The notes below the pieces were generated by a model. It was not told the origin of the DNA. It did not search any database and was given only the letters and a program-made list of their open reading frames with translations. Below, piece by piece: positions 33,582 to 45,618 of a stretch of DNA of 64,000 nucleotides (position 1 is the stretch's first letter; each line of letters opens with the position of its first letter). This DNA comes from Candidatus Altimarinota bacterium (lineage in GTDB: Bacteria > Patescibacteriota > Gracilibacteria > BD1-5 > UBA2023). The DNA lies in NCBI GenBank assembly GCA_014377305.1, contig JACMPW010000003.1, positions 78,081 through 142,080 on the forward strand, in the 5' to 3' direction. The translations under genes were made by a program, and so were the position numbers.

Positions 33582-34451
33582 TTATTTGCGACCAAAATCA
33601 TCATCATATCTCCGGATATCATCCTCGCCTGTATATGTCCCACACTGTACCTCGACAATCACGAGTGGCCCAGATCCAGTATTGGCGAGACGATGTAGAT
33701 GCCCCTGAGGGATATGACATCACTCGTTCGGGTGGAACATCCTGAGTTGCTCCGTATGCATGAAGTCTGGATGCCTGAGATCGACCGTCGCCACTCCAGA
33801 TACTACGACCCAGTGCTCACTACGATGCTCGTGTGACTGGAGCGAGAGCCGATGTCCAGGATTGACGACGAGTTTCTTCACCTTGTAGAGAGGACTATCC
33901 TCCATCACATAGTAGACACCCCATGGTCTATTTCCTACTTCGAGGTATCTCCCATCGGTGATATCCTTGGGGAGTGCTGCGAGTTTTTTATCGAGATCAG
34001 CCTCATCTGCTTTGCTCTGGACACGCTTGATCATATCAGACGAGTTGTGCGTTTTGGCTCCGAGTCCATCGACGATGCGGACTCACTCAGAGCGAAGCAA
34101 TACTGCCTCAGGGATCTCAGACGCAAACCGATCTCCTCATTTCGTGAAGATGATCTCACTATATTTACCACTTGCCTTGGCCTCGGCAATGAGATGAGCG
34201 AGACTCGCACACACACTCCCATCCTGATCGATAGAGAGGAACGCTCGATCCACTGGCTTGAGTGCCTCTACAACAGCAACTCGGAACTGTTCATCTTGGA
34301 ACGACTTCACTCACCGCTTCATCTCCGCTTGACGGTCATTGTTGACGATGACCCAGAGCTCATCAGCATGTTCGAGTGAGAGCGAGAGGCACTCGATATG
34401 TCCAGGGTGGATCGGATTGGCATACATAGAGGTGATAGCGAGTCGAGTCAT
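33582..34451 (-). CDS. Fusion: HxGH nucleotidyltransferase + ManC-type mannose-6-phosphate isomerase cupin
   Basis: 289 aa in one unbroken frame. Residues 1-140 look like a cytidylyltransferase-type nucleotidyltransferase: MTRLAITSMYANPIHPGHIECL with the HPGH motif, then LWVIVNNDRQAEMKR and IIFTKGGDRFASEIPE. Residues about 170-289 are a cupin like the C-terminal isomerase part of ManC: NRPWGVYYVMED, VNPGHRLSLQSHEHRSEHWVVVSG, GCHIPQGHLHRLANTG. In ManC this cupin follows a guanylyltransferase of a different fold, so the pairing here is unusual. It may make an activated sugar for the locus; substrates unknown. Confidence 0.82.
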
Positions 34452-34462
34452 ATATTTTTGGA

Positions 34463-35629
34463 TTAGAGTTGTAGAGATGATTTTAGTGATTTTTGGAATG
34501 CGTCAAGTGAAAAGTCACGAGAGCGAACAATACAGGCATCTGACATCGATTGCCATTCTTCTGTTTTGGTATTTTGGATTACTTCTTTCAGACTCTGGAT
34601 CCCTGACTCTGAGTCTAGTATCTGTATGAGTTTCCCTGTCTCATTTTCCACTATTGTCTCACGCAGTCCACCCTCATCGACCCCGATCACAGGAGTCCCA
34701 CAGGCCATACTCTCCACGGGTGACATCCCGAAGTCCTCATCCACGGGAATATAGATCGTCGCAGTAGCTCATTGTATCAGTGATATGAGATCATTATCAT
34801 TTGGAGACTCTACTGCTCGTATGTTTTTATTATTGCATATTTTCGCATTTATATCATCTTTCATAGGATCATTTTTGCCATATGTGAATATGAGGTGCTG
34901 ATCTGGCATCCCGAGAAAAGCATCGATAATCAGATCGACACGCTTGGGAGGAGAAAGACGAGCGAAGGAGAGGAAGTATGGAATTTCACAGATTTTTGCT
35001 TGTTCCTGTTCTATCATCCTGTTATCCTGTCATCCTGTTATCCTCTTCGGAGCAAAGCAACTCGTATCCGTGGGAGGATAGAGGATCTCACTCTCAAATC
35101 CACAAAAAGATAAGAGTCGATCATGAACATTCTGAGAATTGGTAAAAATATGATCCATATTGGCGAGTTGTCGAGTATAGTTCGTCGCTTCTCGATCGAG
35201 TATCATATCTGCAAGACTATGGAGCCACTTGGGGAATTTCGACATATATCGATGGCGAAAATCAAAAATATACCTCGGAGGGGTATGACAATAATAGATC
35301 TTGCGAGTATCTATACCTATATTCGTAACTGCATCGAGACAATTTCCCGAAAATATTACTATATCATATTCGGATAGGAATTTGGTTTTATAGAGAAATC
35401 GAGACTTGAGGACTGCATGTCTGAGTCCTTTCATAAATATGGGATTCCCGAGTGAGATCATCTTGCCCGTGAATCCCAGCTCTCGTGGACCAAAACTCCC
35501 ACTCGAGAAAAATCCAGATATCAGATCTGCACCGATTGCCTCGGCCATGAGTGTCACGAGTCGCTCTCCTCCACCACGATAGAGGAAAGCATCATGGAGG
35601 ATGGCGATCTTGGGTTTTTTATCAGTCAT
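34463..35629 (-). CDS. Glycosyltransferase family 4
   Basis: 388 aa, GT-B fold. N-terminus IAILHDAFLYRGGGERLVTLMAEA, middle IYYCHTPPRYIFDFRHRYM, acceptor/donor domain FLSFARLSPPKRVDLIIDAF and the EX7E-type motif EDFGMSPVESMACGTPVIGVDEGG. It transfers a sugar from a nucleotide donor at the cytoplasmic face. The linker carries four copies of an 8-bp repeat (35016-35047). The frame passes TGA at 35030. ATG 35629 is preferred over one 60 nt upstream because it begins the family N-terminus. Confidence 0.88.
35016..35047 (-). repeat. Four-unit octanucleotide tandem repeat inside a glycosyltransferase gene
   Basis: Plus-strand units ATCCTGTT, ATCCTGTC, ATCCTGTT, ATCCTCTT in direct succession. Each unit is 8 bp, so gain or loss of one copy would shift the reading frame. 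Confidence 0.85.
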
Positions 35630-35679
35630 GAGAAAAGAATATTGAAAAAAGATAAGAAAACAATAGAATTTGGAGAAAA

Positions 35680-36792
35680 ATGAAAACACCTCACATCGCC
35701 ATCATCTGTGACTGGCTCATCGACTTCTGATGAGCTGAGCTCGTGATCTCGCACCTTCTGGAGACTTTTCCTGATGCCGATATCTATACGAGCGTCTGCT
35801 ATATGGATCATCCGATGCTAGAGTGAAGAAATATATATACGAGCTGGCTCCAGCGAGTTCCATTTTTTAACCGCAGACACAAGCTCGCAGGGGTATTGCG
35901 TCCATGGGCTTTTCGCTCTTTTGATTTGTCGGGATATGATATCATCATCTCATCGAGTAGTGCAGAGGCCAAAAATGCTGGATATAGCAAACGAGGAAAA
36001 GATACAAAACACTTCTGCTATTGTCACACTCCGACTCGCTACTATTGGAGTCACTACGAGGAGTATCGTAACATGATGGAGTTTGGATTTTTCAACGCAT
36101 TAGCTCGGTTAGTCCTCGATAGACTGATCGGATGGTTGAGAAAATTGGATTATGAAGCGGCTCAACGGGTGGATTTTTTCATCGCGAATTCGAAAAATAC
36201 GCAAGAGAGAATAGTAAAATACTATAATAGAGAGAGTGAGGTGATATATCCGGGAGTAAATATCCCAGTGATACCAACAGCATGAGAAAAATGAGATTAC
36301 TACATCGGAATTGGTCGATGTATCCCGTATAAGCGATTTGATCTCCTTGTCGATGCATTCAATACAAATGGTCGCAGACTCGTCCTCTGCACGGCCACCG
36401 ATACTCACCTATTTAGGGAGTTGCGATCTAAGTCTAATTCCAATATAGAATGGAAATATCGAGTATCCAATGATGAAAAAGATGAACTGATGAAATGAGC
36501 AAAAGCATTTCTTTTTCCTCCACTTGAAGACTTCGGTCTCGTACCGATCGAGGCGATGGCGATAGGGACTCCGGTGATCGCATATGGTAAAGGTGGTGCA
36601 CTCGAGACGGTGGTGGACGGTGTGACAGGTGTATTTTTCTCACCGCAGACTCCAGAGGCACTGAATCAGACAATAAAACAGTTCGAAAAAATGGAATGGA
36701 ACTCAGAGAAAATCCGAGAACATGCAGAAAAATTCTCGAAGAAAATATTTCAGGAAGGTATCCAAGAATTCATAAAAAATCATGCAAAATAA
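35680..36792 (+). CDS. Glycosyltransferase family 4
   Basis: 370 aa. IAIICDWLIDFGGAELVISHLL, FCYCHTPTRYYWSHYEEYR, YIGIGRCIPYKRFDLLVDAF and PPLEDFGLVPIEAMAIGTPVIAYGKGG are GT4 landmarks, the last with the catalytic EX7E glutamates. Similar in plan to the divergent neighbour at 34463. GGAG lies 5 nt before the ATG, one of the few Shine-Dalgarno-like sites here. Its last 11 bp overlap the next gene. Confidence 0.88.
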
Positions 36793-37621
36793 ACCACTCA
36801 TATCTATACTCATCGTCGCGTACAATCCAGGAGAATATCTCAGGAAGACGCTCGAGAGTTGCATTGAACAAACCTATGAGAATACAGAGATTCTCATACT
36901 GGATAATGCCTCGAGTGAGGATATATCGCAATACTTTCCCGAGAGTGAGAAAATCAGACTCATCAAAAGTACTACCAATCTCGGGCCATACAATGGCCTC
37001 AATATCCTACTAGAACAAGCTAAGTGAAACTATATCGCAATCCAGGATCACGACGATATCTGGCACACAGAAAAACTCGAGAGACAAATGGAATTTCTCG
37101 AGTCGCATCCAAAATATATCGGCTGTGGAACGAATACGATCATGTACTACGAGGCCGACCAGAAATACTTCGAATATTTCCTAGATACTCCAAACTACTA
37201 TACGATCCATCCATCTCTCGTATTCAGGAACGATGGCAAGTTCCGATATGATACGAGTGGAACTGAATATATGTGTGATGCCTGGAGTCTGAAAAATAAT
37301 CTCTGTCACAGAGAAAAAAAGATCTATAATCTCAGTGATCCACTCACGCTCCATCTCATCAAAAAAACGAGTGGGAACTATAGCTATCGCTGGCATCGTC
37401 TCACTTGGAATAGTATCAGTAGGGTCTATCAGCTACACCCATTTCTCTATGCGACTCTGACAATTAGTTGGGAAATAAAACGAAAGATAACTTATCCAAT
37501 ATTGTGTCTACTATGACTCGGAGACTGGATCAATCCGATCGAGCGCTTCCCCTTTCGAATAATGGGAAAACAAATAAAAACCACCCAAGGAGATGAGTGG
37601 TGGAAGGGTTTTGTTGGGTAA
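36782..37621 (+). CDS. Glycosyltransferase family 2
   Basis: 279 aa, GT-A fold. LISILIVAYNPGEYLRKTLESCIEQTYENTEILILDNASS, then the DxD-type IQDHDDIWHTEKLERQ. The C-terminus is basic and aromatic, suggesting membrane contact. Reads through three TGA codons. It overlaps the upstream GT4 by 11 bp (translational coupling) and converges with the methyltransferase, 3 bp apart. Confidence 0.87.
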
Positions 37622-37624
37622 GTT

Positions 37625-38401
37625 TTATTTGTGACAACGGATAATAAGGGCAAAGTCGAGATCTGCTGGATTATTCACAAGGAGTGGCTTGTGATCGATA
37701 ATCTCAAAATTGACTGCAATATTGCGATTGCACCAGTTAACGATATCGATAACATCTTGTTCTAGGAATACATGGTAATGGAAAGACTCGATTGTTTTCT
37801 GTAGGTATCTTGCCTCTTTTTCAAATGCAACAGGATCAGCTGGACTCATATAAATATGTTCTCTAAAGTGTTCTAGGTCTCGTTCAGATGAGGGATCTCT
37901 ATAGTCATCTACCATATGTGAGAGTGGTGTTCGTGTTCGAAACTGATCTCCTGTTCTTGTTTTCTCAGGAACTGTGAGATAGATGATTGCTTGATCTCGA
38001 CATACGCGATAAAACTCCTCAAGTCCTCCGATAGGATTTGGAAGATGCTCGAATACATGACTCGCGATGAGAAAATCCTGACTATCCGTAGGAATCGAGT
38101 GGAGATCATCTGCAGGACATACATACTCCACATCCACAAGTTTGAAACTCGCAAGTGCTGGATACGCTTCAATGAGATCCTTAGTCGACTTGTAGTCACT
38201 ATAGCGAACTTCTGCAACTTTTTTATTAAAAGGAAATGGATTCATCAGAGCTCAGATCTCTACTCATTTTCACTTGAGATATTTGTATGAGAGATTTTTC
38301 TTATAGTGGACTACTATGAGATAGTACCAACCATTGATCGCTATACGGAATATACCATTGCGTTGTATGTAATAGAGTGCTTTTGCGAGAGTATTTTTCA
38401 T
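37625..38401 (-). CDS. SAM-dependent methyltransferase (class I)
   Basis: 258 aa. The SAM site GKGVEIGALMNPFPF has three TGA glycines, then YSDYKSTKDLIEAYP, the acidic motif VDVEYVCPADDLHSIP and FLIASHVFEHLPNPIGGLEEFYRV. The N-terminal 45 residues are a basic amphipathic anchor. Probably methylates a sugar or lipid-linked glycan of this locus. ATG 38401 is taken; the frame is open upstream only because the preceding gene ends out of frame. Confidence 0.85.
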
Positions 38402-38420
38402 AGGAATTTTGAGAAAATAA

Positions 38421-39386
38421 TTATTTACTAATGGACTGAATAATCTGCTTGATTCTGAAAAATATCCGAGGAAATCTATCAGCAATGAACCGAGTTGGAC
38501 TCACAAGTGCGATGCAGTATATCAATACTCGAGCAAATTGCAATTCATGAGAGAGAGCAGTCCGAAATAGTTGTAATGATCGACAATATTGTCGTTGGAT
38601 GATGAGATTGAGTGAGGCAAAGAAATATATATTTGCATATTGTTTCTCTCTATATTCTATAGGAATATATCTATCTACTACCTGAATGAGGAGTCCTATC
38701 ATACGATTTTGATCTTTGGAGATATTGTTCGCATGCATCCTATAGGCAAACACAGGATCGAGAATATAGGAGAATTGTTCACGAGAGGTAAGATACTGGA
38801 ATATCCGAATATTGAGTACCCAGTCATTGGACTGACAGAGAGGATCGAATCAGCCAAGGCGATCGAAGAAATCCCGCCGCATAACACTACAAGATACGGA
38901 TAGCATTGGAATAGTGGTATAGAGTTTCTTTTGAATGTTATCTATCGATCACTCGAGCAATTTTACCATATGTGATTGGATAGAGAGTCCATTTTTTCAC
39001 CTTTCATAAAATACCCCATTTCCATAGACGACCTGGAGTTCTGTATTATTTTCGAGTAGCTTTATCTTGCTCTCGAGTCCAGATGCGATGAGGAAATCAT
39101 CAGAATCGAGAAAAGTGATATATCTCCCATGAGAATGTTCTACTGCCCTGTTATAGCTCCCAGCGGGTCAGAGATTCTCTATATTTTGGATCAGTTGTAT
39201 ATTTTCCTGCGGATACTTTGTGATCAGGTCTCGCATGACATGGACTGTACTATCACTCGAGCAATCATCAACTACGATAATCTCTCTATCGAGAGTTGAT
39301 TCAAACTGAAAAATACTCAAGAGACACTCTGAAATATAGGATTCCACATTGTAGGCAGCAATACAAATGGAGAGAGTTGGAGTCAT
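38421..39386 (-). CDS. Glycosyltransferase family 2
   Basis: 321 aa. TLSICIAAYNVESYISECLLSIF, IVVDDCSSDSTVHVM, GPAGSYNRAVEHSHGRYITFLDSDDFL (DxD) and a helical C-terminal part. Its ATG overlaps the TAA of the upstream GalE-GT2 gene by one nucleotide, so the two are translationally coupled. Confidence 0.88.
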
Positions 39387-41230
39387 TATCTTTTTATGAT
39401 TTTAAGGATGTAGAGTGAAAGTTTTTTTGGAAGAAAAACATAAGGTATTTTTAATAACATTATAGTTATGAAATGAGGATATTTGTCTTTAAATTTCCAG
39501 GTTAATTCAAGTGACATTCTTTTTTGTTTTCATTCATTTTTTTTACTCACACCATTTGGATTAATTCGATAAGAAAGAAATTCATCAGGAAGATTTGAGA
39601 ATTTATATTTTGTACCTATTCGCATCCAGAGCTCATAATCTTCTACAAAATTCCACTCTGGATCATAAACTCATACATTATTTAAGGCATCACTTCGGAT
39701 AAGCACTGAGGCATGTGCAAATTGCGAATCTTTGAGAATATTATTTCGTATTTCTTCATCAGAGATTCGTACATGAATAGATTCAAGGATATTTCCATCC
39801 TCATCTATTGTCCGTAAACCTGTGCCTAAAAGTCCATACATGGGATTTGCCTCCATAAATTGAACTTGTTTCTCAAGTTTCAGTGGACTACACCATATAT
39901 CATCATCATCAATACGAGCAATATATTTTCAAACTGCACTCTTAATTCAATAATTGAGAGTATGAGTAAGTTTCATATTTTTTTCATTTCGGATCAATAC
40001 AATTCTCGGATCTGATTTCAATAATTCGGCAATTTCACTCAATGTTGAATTCGTAGAACAATCATCTAATATAATAAGTTCAAAATTTTGATAAGATTGA
40101 GAAAGCACTGACTCTATTGATTGAATAATCCAATCTTTTTTAGGATTATATGTTGGTAACACTATCGAAATAAGTGGAGTAGTCATAATTTTATTAGAAA
40201 ATATTTTATAATTCCATGCTGTTTGGATACTTTCAGTAATTGGAATACTTGATTGCCACGAAAGCAACTTATATGCAAGTTGCGTATCTGCAAAAAACTC
40301 AGGTAAATCACCATCTCTTCTTGGAAATATCTTTTTTGGTATTGAACGCTGGGTTACTTGCTCTGCAATTTTTATAATCTCAAAAACACTTCTTCACATT
40401 CCAGCCCCAATATTGATTGGCTGAAATCAAAATCAAGAATCTCACAAATATTGATACGCAAGTAAGTGGGCTCGTACAAGATCATTAATATCGATGTAGT
40501 CTCGTATACATGTTCAGTCTCTCGTATTATAATCATTTCAGAAAATTCAGAGAACTTCCCTTTTTCCCATAGCAACATCTAAAATATATGGAAGAAGATT
40601 ATTTGGTACTCATTGAGGATTTTCACCAATATATCATGACGAATGTGCTCATATAGGATTAAAATATCGTAATGATATAACATTCCAATTTTGATATTTT
40701 ACTAAATTTTCTAGAGAATATTCAATAGAGATTTTGATATTCCCATACGGATGTATCGCATGAAGTTTACCATCCTCTTTCCATGGTAATGGATTACTAG
40801 AATCATATATACTAGCAGAACTGGAAAATATCAATTTCTTAATATTGAATTCTTCCATCACCTCAAATAATGCTAGTGATCCTGAAAAGTTATTCCTGTA
40901 GTACAAAAATGGATTCTGACAACTTTCTCATATTGCTTTATATGAAGCAAAATGAACTACTGCATCAATAGTATTATTGGTAAATATTTCCCTAAGTAAC
41001 TCGATATCAGCAATATCGCCCGAATGAAATACCGGGGTATATCAGAGTATTTTTCGTATTCCAGAAAGTACATCTTTACTACTATTTGATAAGTTATCAA
41101 TAATAATAGTAGAATATCCAGCCTGTTCGAACAGGACTACAGCATGTGAACCAATATAGCCAGCTCAACCTGTGATGAGTATAGTTTTTTTGTAAGTACC
41201 CTCATTCGATGTCCCATTAAGTGAGTCCAT
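39386..41230 (-). CDS. Fusion: UDP-glucose 4-epimerase (GalE) + family 2 glycosyltransferase
   Basis: A single 614-codon frame. Residues 1-348 are GalE: ILITGGAGYIGSHAVV (NAD site), IFSSSASIYDSS and HPYGNIKISIE (Tyr-x-x-x-Lys), YFNPIGAHSS, DGTCIRDYIDINDL, ending ESIQTAWNYKIFSNKI. With no stop between, residue 349 starts a GT2 domain, MTTPLISIVLPTYNPKKDW, DDCSTNST, IARIDDDDIW (DxD), ending ILKIIKR. An ATG sits exactly at the junction, so separate internal initiation is possible. Codons are AT-rich. The fusion would make UDP-galactose (or a relative) and use it locally. Confidence 0.88.
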
Positions 41231-41253
41231 AATTCAAAATATTAATAGAATAG

Positions 41254-42318
41254 TTATTTTATGAATCAACTACTTATGATCCTTTGTCACAATTTTATAC
41301 CATTTACCTCTATGAGAAAGTAGGATAGAGTACTCAGAAGAAATACAAATCAATATACTATACATAGGATAAACACTACACTATAGCTATGGAAAAACAT
41401 CTCTGACCAGTTATTGATGACGAGAGTAAGTACTATAAAATGAATCAGATAGAGTGAAAATGAAATTTTTCCTATAAATTGAAGATATCTATTATTAAAT
41501 AATACTATTGGCGTATTTTTGATCACCAGAAAAAAACAAGAAAAGGCTAGAGTCATTATGATATTTAAGAATGGCACACTCCATTTTGCTAAAATCATGA
41601 CTAATGCAAGTAAAGATACTAAAATAGTATACTTATATTTCTGAAAGAAAGTATTAATCCAAAGATGATCCTCATATATATACATATAACATCATACTAA
41701 AAACGGGAAAAATTGGATAAGAGGAGATTTATAAATCACAACATATGATGGTCATGCTATAGAAAATAATTTGATAGCAACAAAAGTCGCTATCATGATC
41801 ATCAGTAAAGCTATGGAAATAATATGGATATGCTTTCTATAAAAATAAATCAGTGGGAGCAGAATGTAAAACCAGACTTCGACAAAGATTGTCCACTCTA
41901 CTCATACGATACTATCGTATGTATCGCTGAAAAATCCATTGAGGAAAAATATGTGCAATAATACATTTCATATAGTAATTCACGATATATTCTGACTTCA
42001 AGGATCAAAAACTCCAGAGGTCGTAAAATATAAAATCAATATTATACTATAGTAGAGTGGTGCTATTCTAAAAAATCTCCTTATAAAAAAGTACTTTATA
42101 TTGTGTTCTTTTCTGATATCTAGGCTCCTAAACAGAGTATATGCACTCACTAGAAAAAATAATATCACTCAAAATTGTCAGAAACCCATGAGGATTCTCG
42201 TATATTCTGATATGGAAGTCCCTGATGCCTGAAATAGAAGTCATGCATGCACAATTAGTACCAAAGTAATAGCTATTCATCTGAGGGAGTCTATATAGTT
42301 TAGGGTATTTATTTTCAT
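41254..42318 (-). CDS. Acyltransferase-3 family membrane protein
   Basis: 354 aa with about ten helices. INTLNYIDSLRGIAITLVLIVHAG is the family signature (His in VHAG), then RRFFRIAPLYYSII and ISFSLYLIHFIVLTL. Probably O-acetylates the polysaccharide. It begins within the end of the GT10 gene (10-bp overlap). The frame passes TGA at 41350 and stops TAA at 41254. Confidence 0.85.
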
Positions 42319-43289
42319 AGATTTTCCAAAAAGTCAGTTGCCCAATAATGATCGAACCATTTTTTTGCTTCTTGTGTTTGCATAAAAGATTCAATATTTT
42401 GAATATATGTATTGTATTCTCTCTCGGTGAGATTCGAGAGAAATTTTTCAAGTATTTGAAAATCTCAGAAATCTCTATAATCTATAAAACAATTCTTGGG
42501 AACATAATCAGTGATATTGCTCGCACCCCAGTATATTGGAACAGACTTTGCCTTGAAACTATCCCATATTTTCTCCGTGATATATCCAGGAGTATCGGAC
42601 ATATTTTCGAAGCATATATTATACTTATACTTCGCAAGAGTTCCGATTTTATCATTCACTGATCACCTATAGGATGGATATGGTACAAATCCATATATTT
42701 TCTGTTTTGTATTTGGCCTATCCCACCATCTTCCATAGAGATCAAATTCCGAACCTGTTTTTTCTGCGAATCGGATAAATTTTTCTCTCTGCGAATAGAG
42801 CTCTGTTTTTCAAAAAGCTACTCTATTTCCATTTATCAAAGTAAGAAACTTTTTCTGAGAAAAGGATATATTTGGAAGTATTCCAGTATCAATAAGTGTA
42901 TTGTGATGTATAAATTTGAAATATTTTTTATTATCCACAAGATCATCTTTCCAGGTATATACCTTGTCAAAAAAAACATGGAGAATTTTACTATAATTAA
43001 ATAACGCTACTACTTTCGGTTCATACAAAATAAAATATTTTTTATTTTTTCTATACTGCCAAAGCATCTTGCAGTATCGAATCATATTGAACGGGGAGAG
43101 GGTCAGAAAAGAGATAATGAGAAATTCATTCCTATCTTCCCTTAATTCTAAGAGATCTGAAGAAATAGTATTTTCGAATCCATTGATTTTTGCTAATTCT
43201 AAAAACGGATTCATAACTTTACCAATTTCCAGATTACGAAAATTGTTATTCTCGAATCTTTCATCCCAAAAAATTGCTATCTTTTGCAT
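42309..43289 (-). CDS. Glycosyltransferase family 10 (alpha-1,3-fucosyltransferase-like)
   Basis: 326 aa. The C-terminal signature is clear: YKYNICFENMSDTPGYITEKIWDSFKAKSVPIYWGASNITDYVPKNCFIDYRDF, the GT10 donor-binding motif; upstream GSEFDLYGRWW also fits. The N-terminal acceptor domain is divergent. Family members use GDP-fucose; gmd and fcl to make it lie in the same locus. AT-rich codons. Followed by the acyltransferase with a 10-bp overlap. Confidence 0.85.
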
Positions 43290-43302
43290 ATTATAAAGTT
43301 CA

Positions 43303-44178
43303 TTAAATTTTTATCCAACTATCTGGTACCACATCAGAATAATCTATACTATCATCCTGAAGCCATCGTTGTGGTGCAAGAACTATTTTTGATGGATTCT
43401 TATTTAGCCATGCTCCCCACCATGAGAAGCTACTATTTGCTATGATATTATGCTTACATAGACTCATCAGTCTCATATCCTCATAACTCTGATCACCAGT
43501 ATTCCAGTCTACATAGTAACTCTGATTATTAGTTTTTATGTTTTCTTTCACCCAATCGATATCATCAGAAAAGAAGAAAAAAATAGGATTCTCAATATGA
43601 TGCTGAATATGCTCGATAGCTCTCTGATAATACTCAGTAGTACACGTGCCAAGCAGATTATTTGCTCCAATATTTGTGATATAATCTCATCGTCTCACAT
43701 GGATACTCACAGAATTACTCGATTCAATCATAGTAATATACTCTTTATTTTGAGAAGAGGGATCACCCAGGAATATGAAATTTTCTCGAATTTCTGATTC
43801 AAAATCATGAAAATATTTTTCTGATTGAAAAAATCATTCGACATATGTGACATCCCCTATTAAATATTTCTTATCAAAGTGAAACTGTTCCTCTAACATA
43901 TGATGTTTATTGAGTTTTTTGAAAAATGTCCGTATTCTCAAAACCAAGAAAAAAATATATTTATTTTTAGAGGAGAGCCTCTCGTACCATGGTATATCAG
44001 GAGTGCTCGCATATTTTTTATCGATATTGAATATATCCAATCAATACTTCCGAAAATAGGTCTGGTATTCGATGGTATCCAATTGAAAATCTATATCATT
44101 TCTGAGTGAAAATGCTTTGATAAAAGCGTATTGAAACATCTGGTTCCCAAGTCATCATTGGATTTTGATTGTTATCAT
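43303..44178 (-). CDS. Glycosyltransferase family 11 (alpha-1,2-fucosyltransferase-like)
   Basis: 291 aa. Begins MITIKIQGGLGNQMFQYAF, the GT11 hallmark, in which both glycines of QGG are TGA. The GDP-fucose motif VSIHVRRGDYITN and the late segment MSLCKHNIIANSSFSWWGAWLN are also present. Expected to add fucose in alpha-1,2 linkage, typically to galactose. AT-rich. Spaced 13 bp before GT10 in the same direction. Confidence 0.92.
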
Positions 44179-44190
44179 AATATATAACTT

Positions 44191-44871
44191 TTATTTCTTA
44201 AAAAGCTCCCATACGAACGGAAAAGAATATCATTTTGAATATCAAGAATCTAAAAGTCTCTTTACAATTTCCTCTCTTTTTACTTCAGCATTTTCAACAA
44301 AATCATGGAATTGGACCTGGATATTTCGAAATAAATTTGGAGTGGTATTCAATAATTTTTCTAAAAGCTGATATTCTCATCATTCAATATTTATTGCGAT
44401 CAGATCAACTATTTGTGTATCTAATTTTTCTGAAATTAAAAACTCATAGATATCTTTCAATACAATTGATTCTTTATTTGAAGATTCTTTAAATACACTA
44501 GTTCCATCATTAGACTTTGATATTTCAAAAACTCCATCTTTATCGGAAAGTCAAAAATGAAAAACCTTGACTTTAGAATTATTCTTATATTTAGCAACTA
44601 ATATGTCATAGTATTCCTCAATGGGTTCAAATATATATATATATGGATTAAATAAATGAATTATTTTATCTGAAAATACTCCAGTATATCAACCTACCTC
44701 AAATACAATACTATCTTTAGATAATTTATGTGTTAGAAGAAAATTCTTATCACCATCCATAAAAAACCATTTATTTATATTTAAGATAAATAAATTTTTT
44801 GGGAAAATTAATAGAAAACTATATCGTAGTCCGCAAAGGATTCTATGTGCTAATATTTTGATATTGTTCAT
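44191..44871 (-). CDS. FkbM-family methyltransferase
   Basis: 226 aa. SIVFEVGGYTGVFSDKII is the SAM site, IYIFEPIEEYYDIL follows, VFHFGLSDKDG and the family motif DLIAINIEGGEYQLLEKL (usually IDxEGxE) come next. FkbM proteins often O-methylate sugars. A hydrophobic, basic N-terminus may anchor it. 12 bp before the GT11 gene. Confidence 0.82.
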
Positions 44872-44924
44872 ATAATTAGTTAAAAAGAGTTAATTTATTA
44901 AAATATAGATATCAACAGTATTCA

Positions 44925-44952
44925 TTACCTTACGATTTAAATCGTAAGGTAA
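44925..44952. repeat. 28-bp perfect palindrome over a stop codon
   Basis: The segment centred on GATTTAAATC is perfectly self-complementary from 44925 to 44952 and contains the TAA (44930-44932) of the acetyltransferase gene. No loop and no T-run follow, so it is not a classic terminator. Confidence 0.8.
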
Positions 44953-45607
44953 ATTCTTTCATATTATGAAAACTTTTATAGTTCTCTTGCATCCAAGTAA
45001 CATCCTTGTCCCACCATCGAAATTGTAATAAGAATGCAATTTCATCAGGTTCAAATCTATATCGAATAACTCTTGCAGGAACTCCCACAGCAATAGCATA
45101 TGGTTCAACATCTTTAGTAACAATACTACCAGCTCATATTATTGCTCCATCTCATATCGTGACACCGTCGAGTATAGTCACATTTGTCCCTATCCAGACA
45201 TCATTACCGATTATTACTTTTTCTCTCTCTTGATAATAGCTCTTATCCGCGAATGTAACCTGACACTGTTTTCCTGGTGAAAAAAACATAGGATGTGTCG
45301 AAACAAAATTCGTAGGATGCTCTCAGAGTCATGCCTTAAAATTTTGTCCTATTGAGCAAAATTTTCAGATCTCTGTAAAACTAATATTGCATACATGTGA
45401 GATATAGGTGTAATCTCCTACACTACTATTGAGTAGCATAACTTCATTTTTGATAGTTGCATATTTTCATAAGGTTGTCCCTTGAACCAAGGACATATAC
45501 CCTATTTTACTATGATTGGCATTCTTTTTTTCTAGAAAATAATTTTTGATAGATCTCTCTAATCCTATTTTCATAGGATTTTGTAAAATTTTTTGAAATA
45601 ATGACAT
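44930..45607 (-). CDS. Hexapeptide-repeat acetyltransferase (CatB/LbH type)
   Basis: 225 aa. Left-handed beta-helix repeats: GKYATIKNEVMLLNSSVGDYTYISHVCNI, IGKFCSIGQNF, then [55 protein letters not shown], the classical ending. His in GEHPTNFVSTHP matches the CatB catalytic region. Likely O- or N-acetylates a sugar. Its 3' end forms half of a perfect palindrome. Confidence 0.88.
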
Positions 45608-45618
45608 TGTTTGATATT

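Noticed and set aside
33600..34400. Plus-strand frame of 175 codons opposite the nucleotidyltransferase-cupin gene
   Set aside because: It is the antisense of a gene with clear domain motifs on the minus strand.
41151..41230. Independent start of galE further downstream
   Set aside because: The NAD-binding GGAGYIG loop needs the upstream codons; ATG 41230 is the only suitable start.
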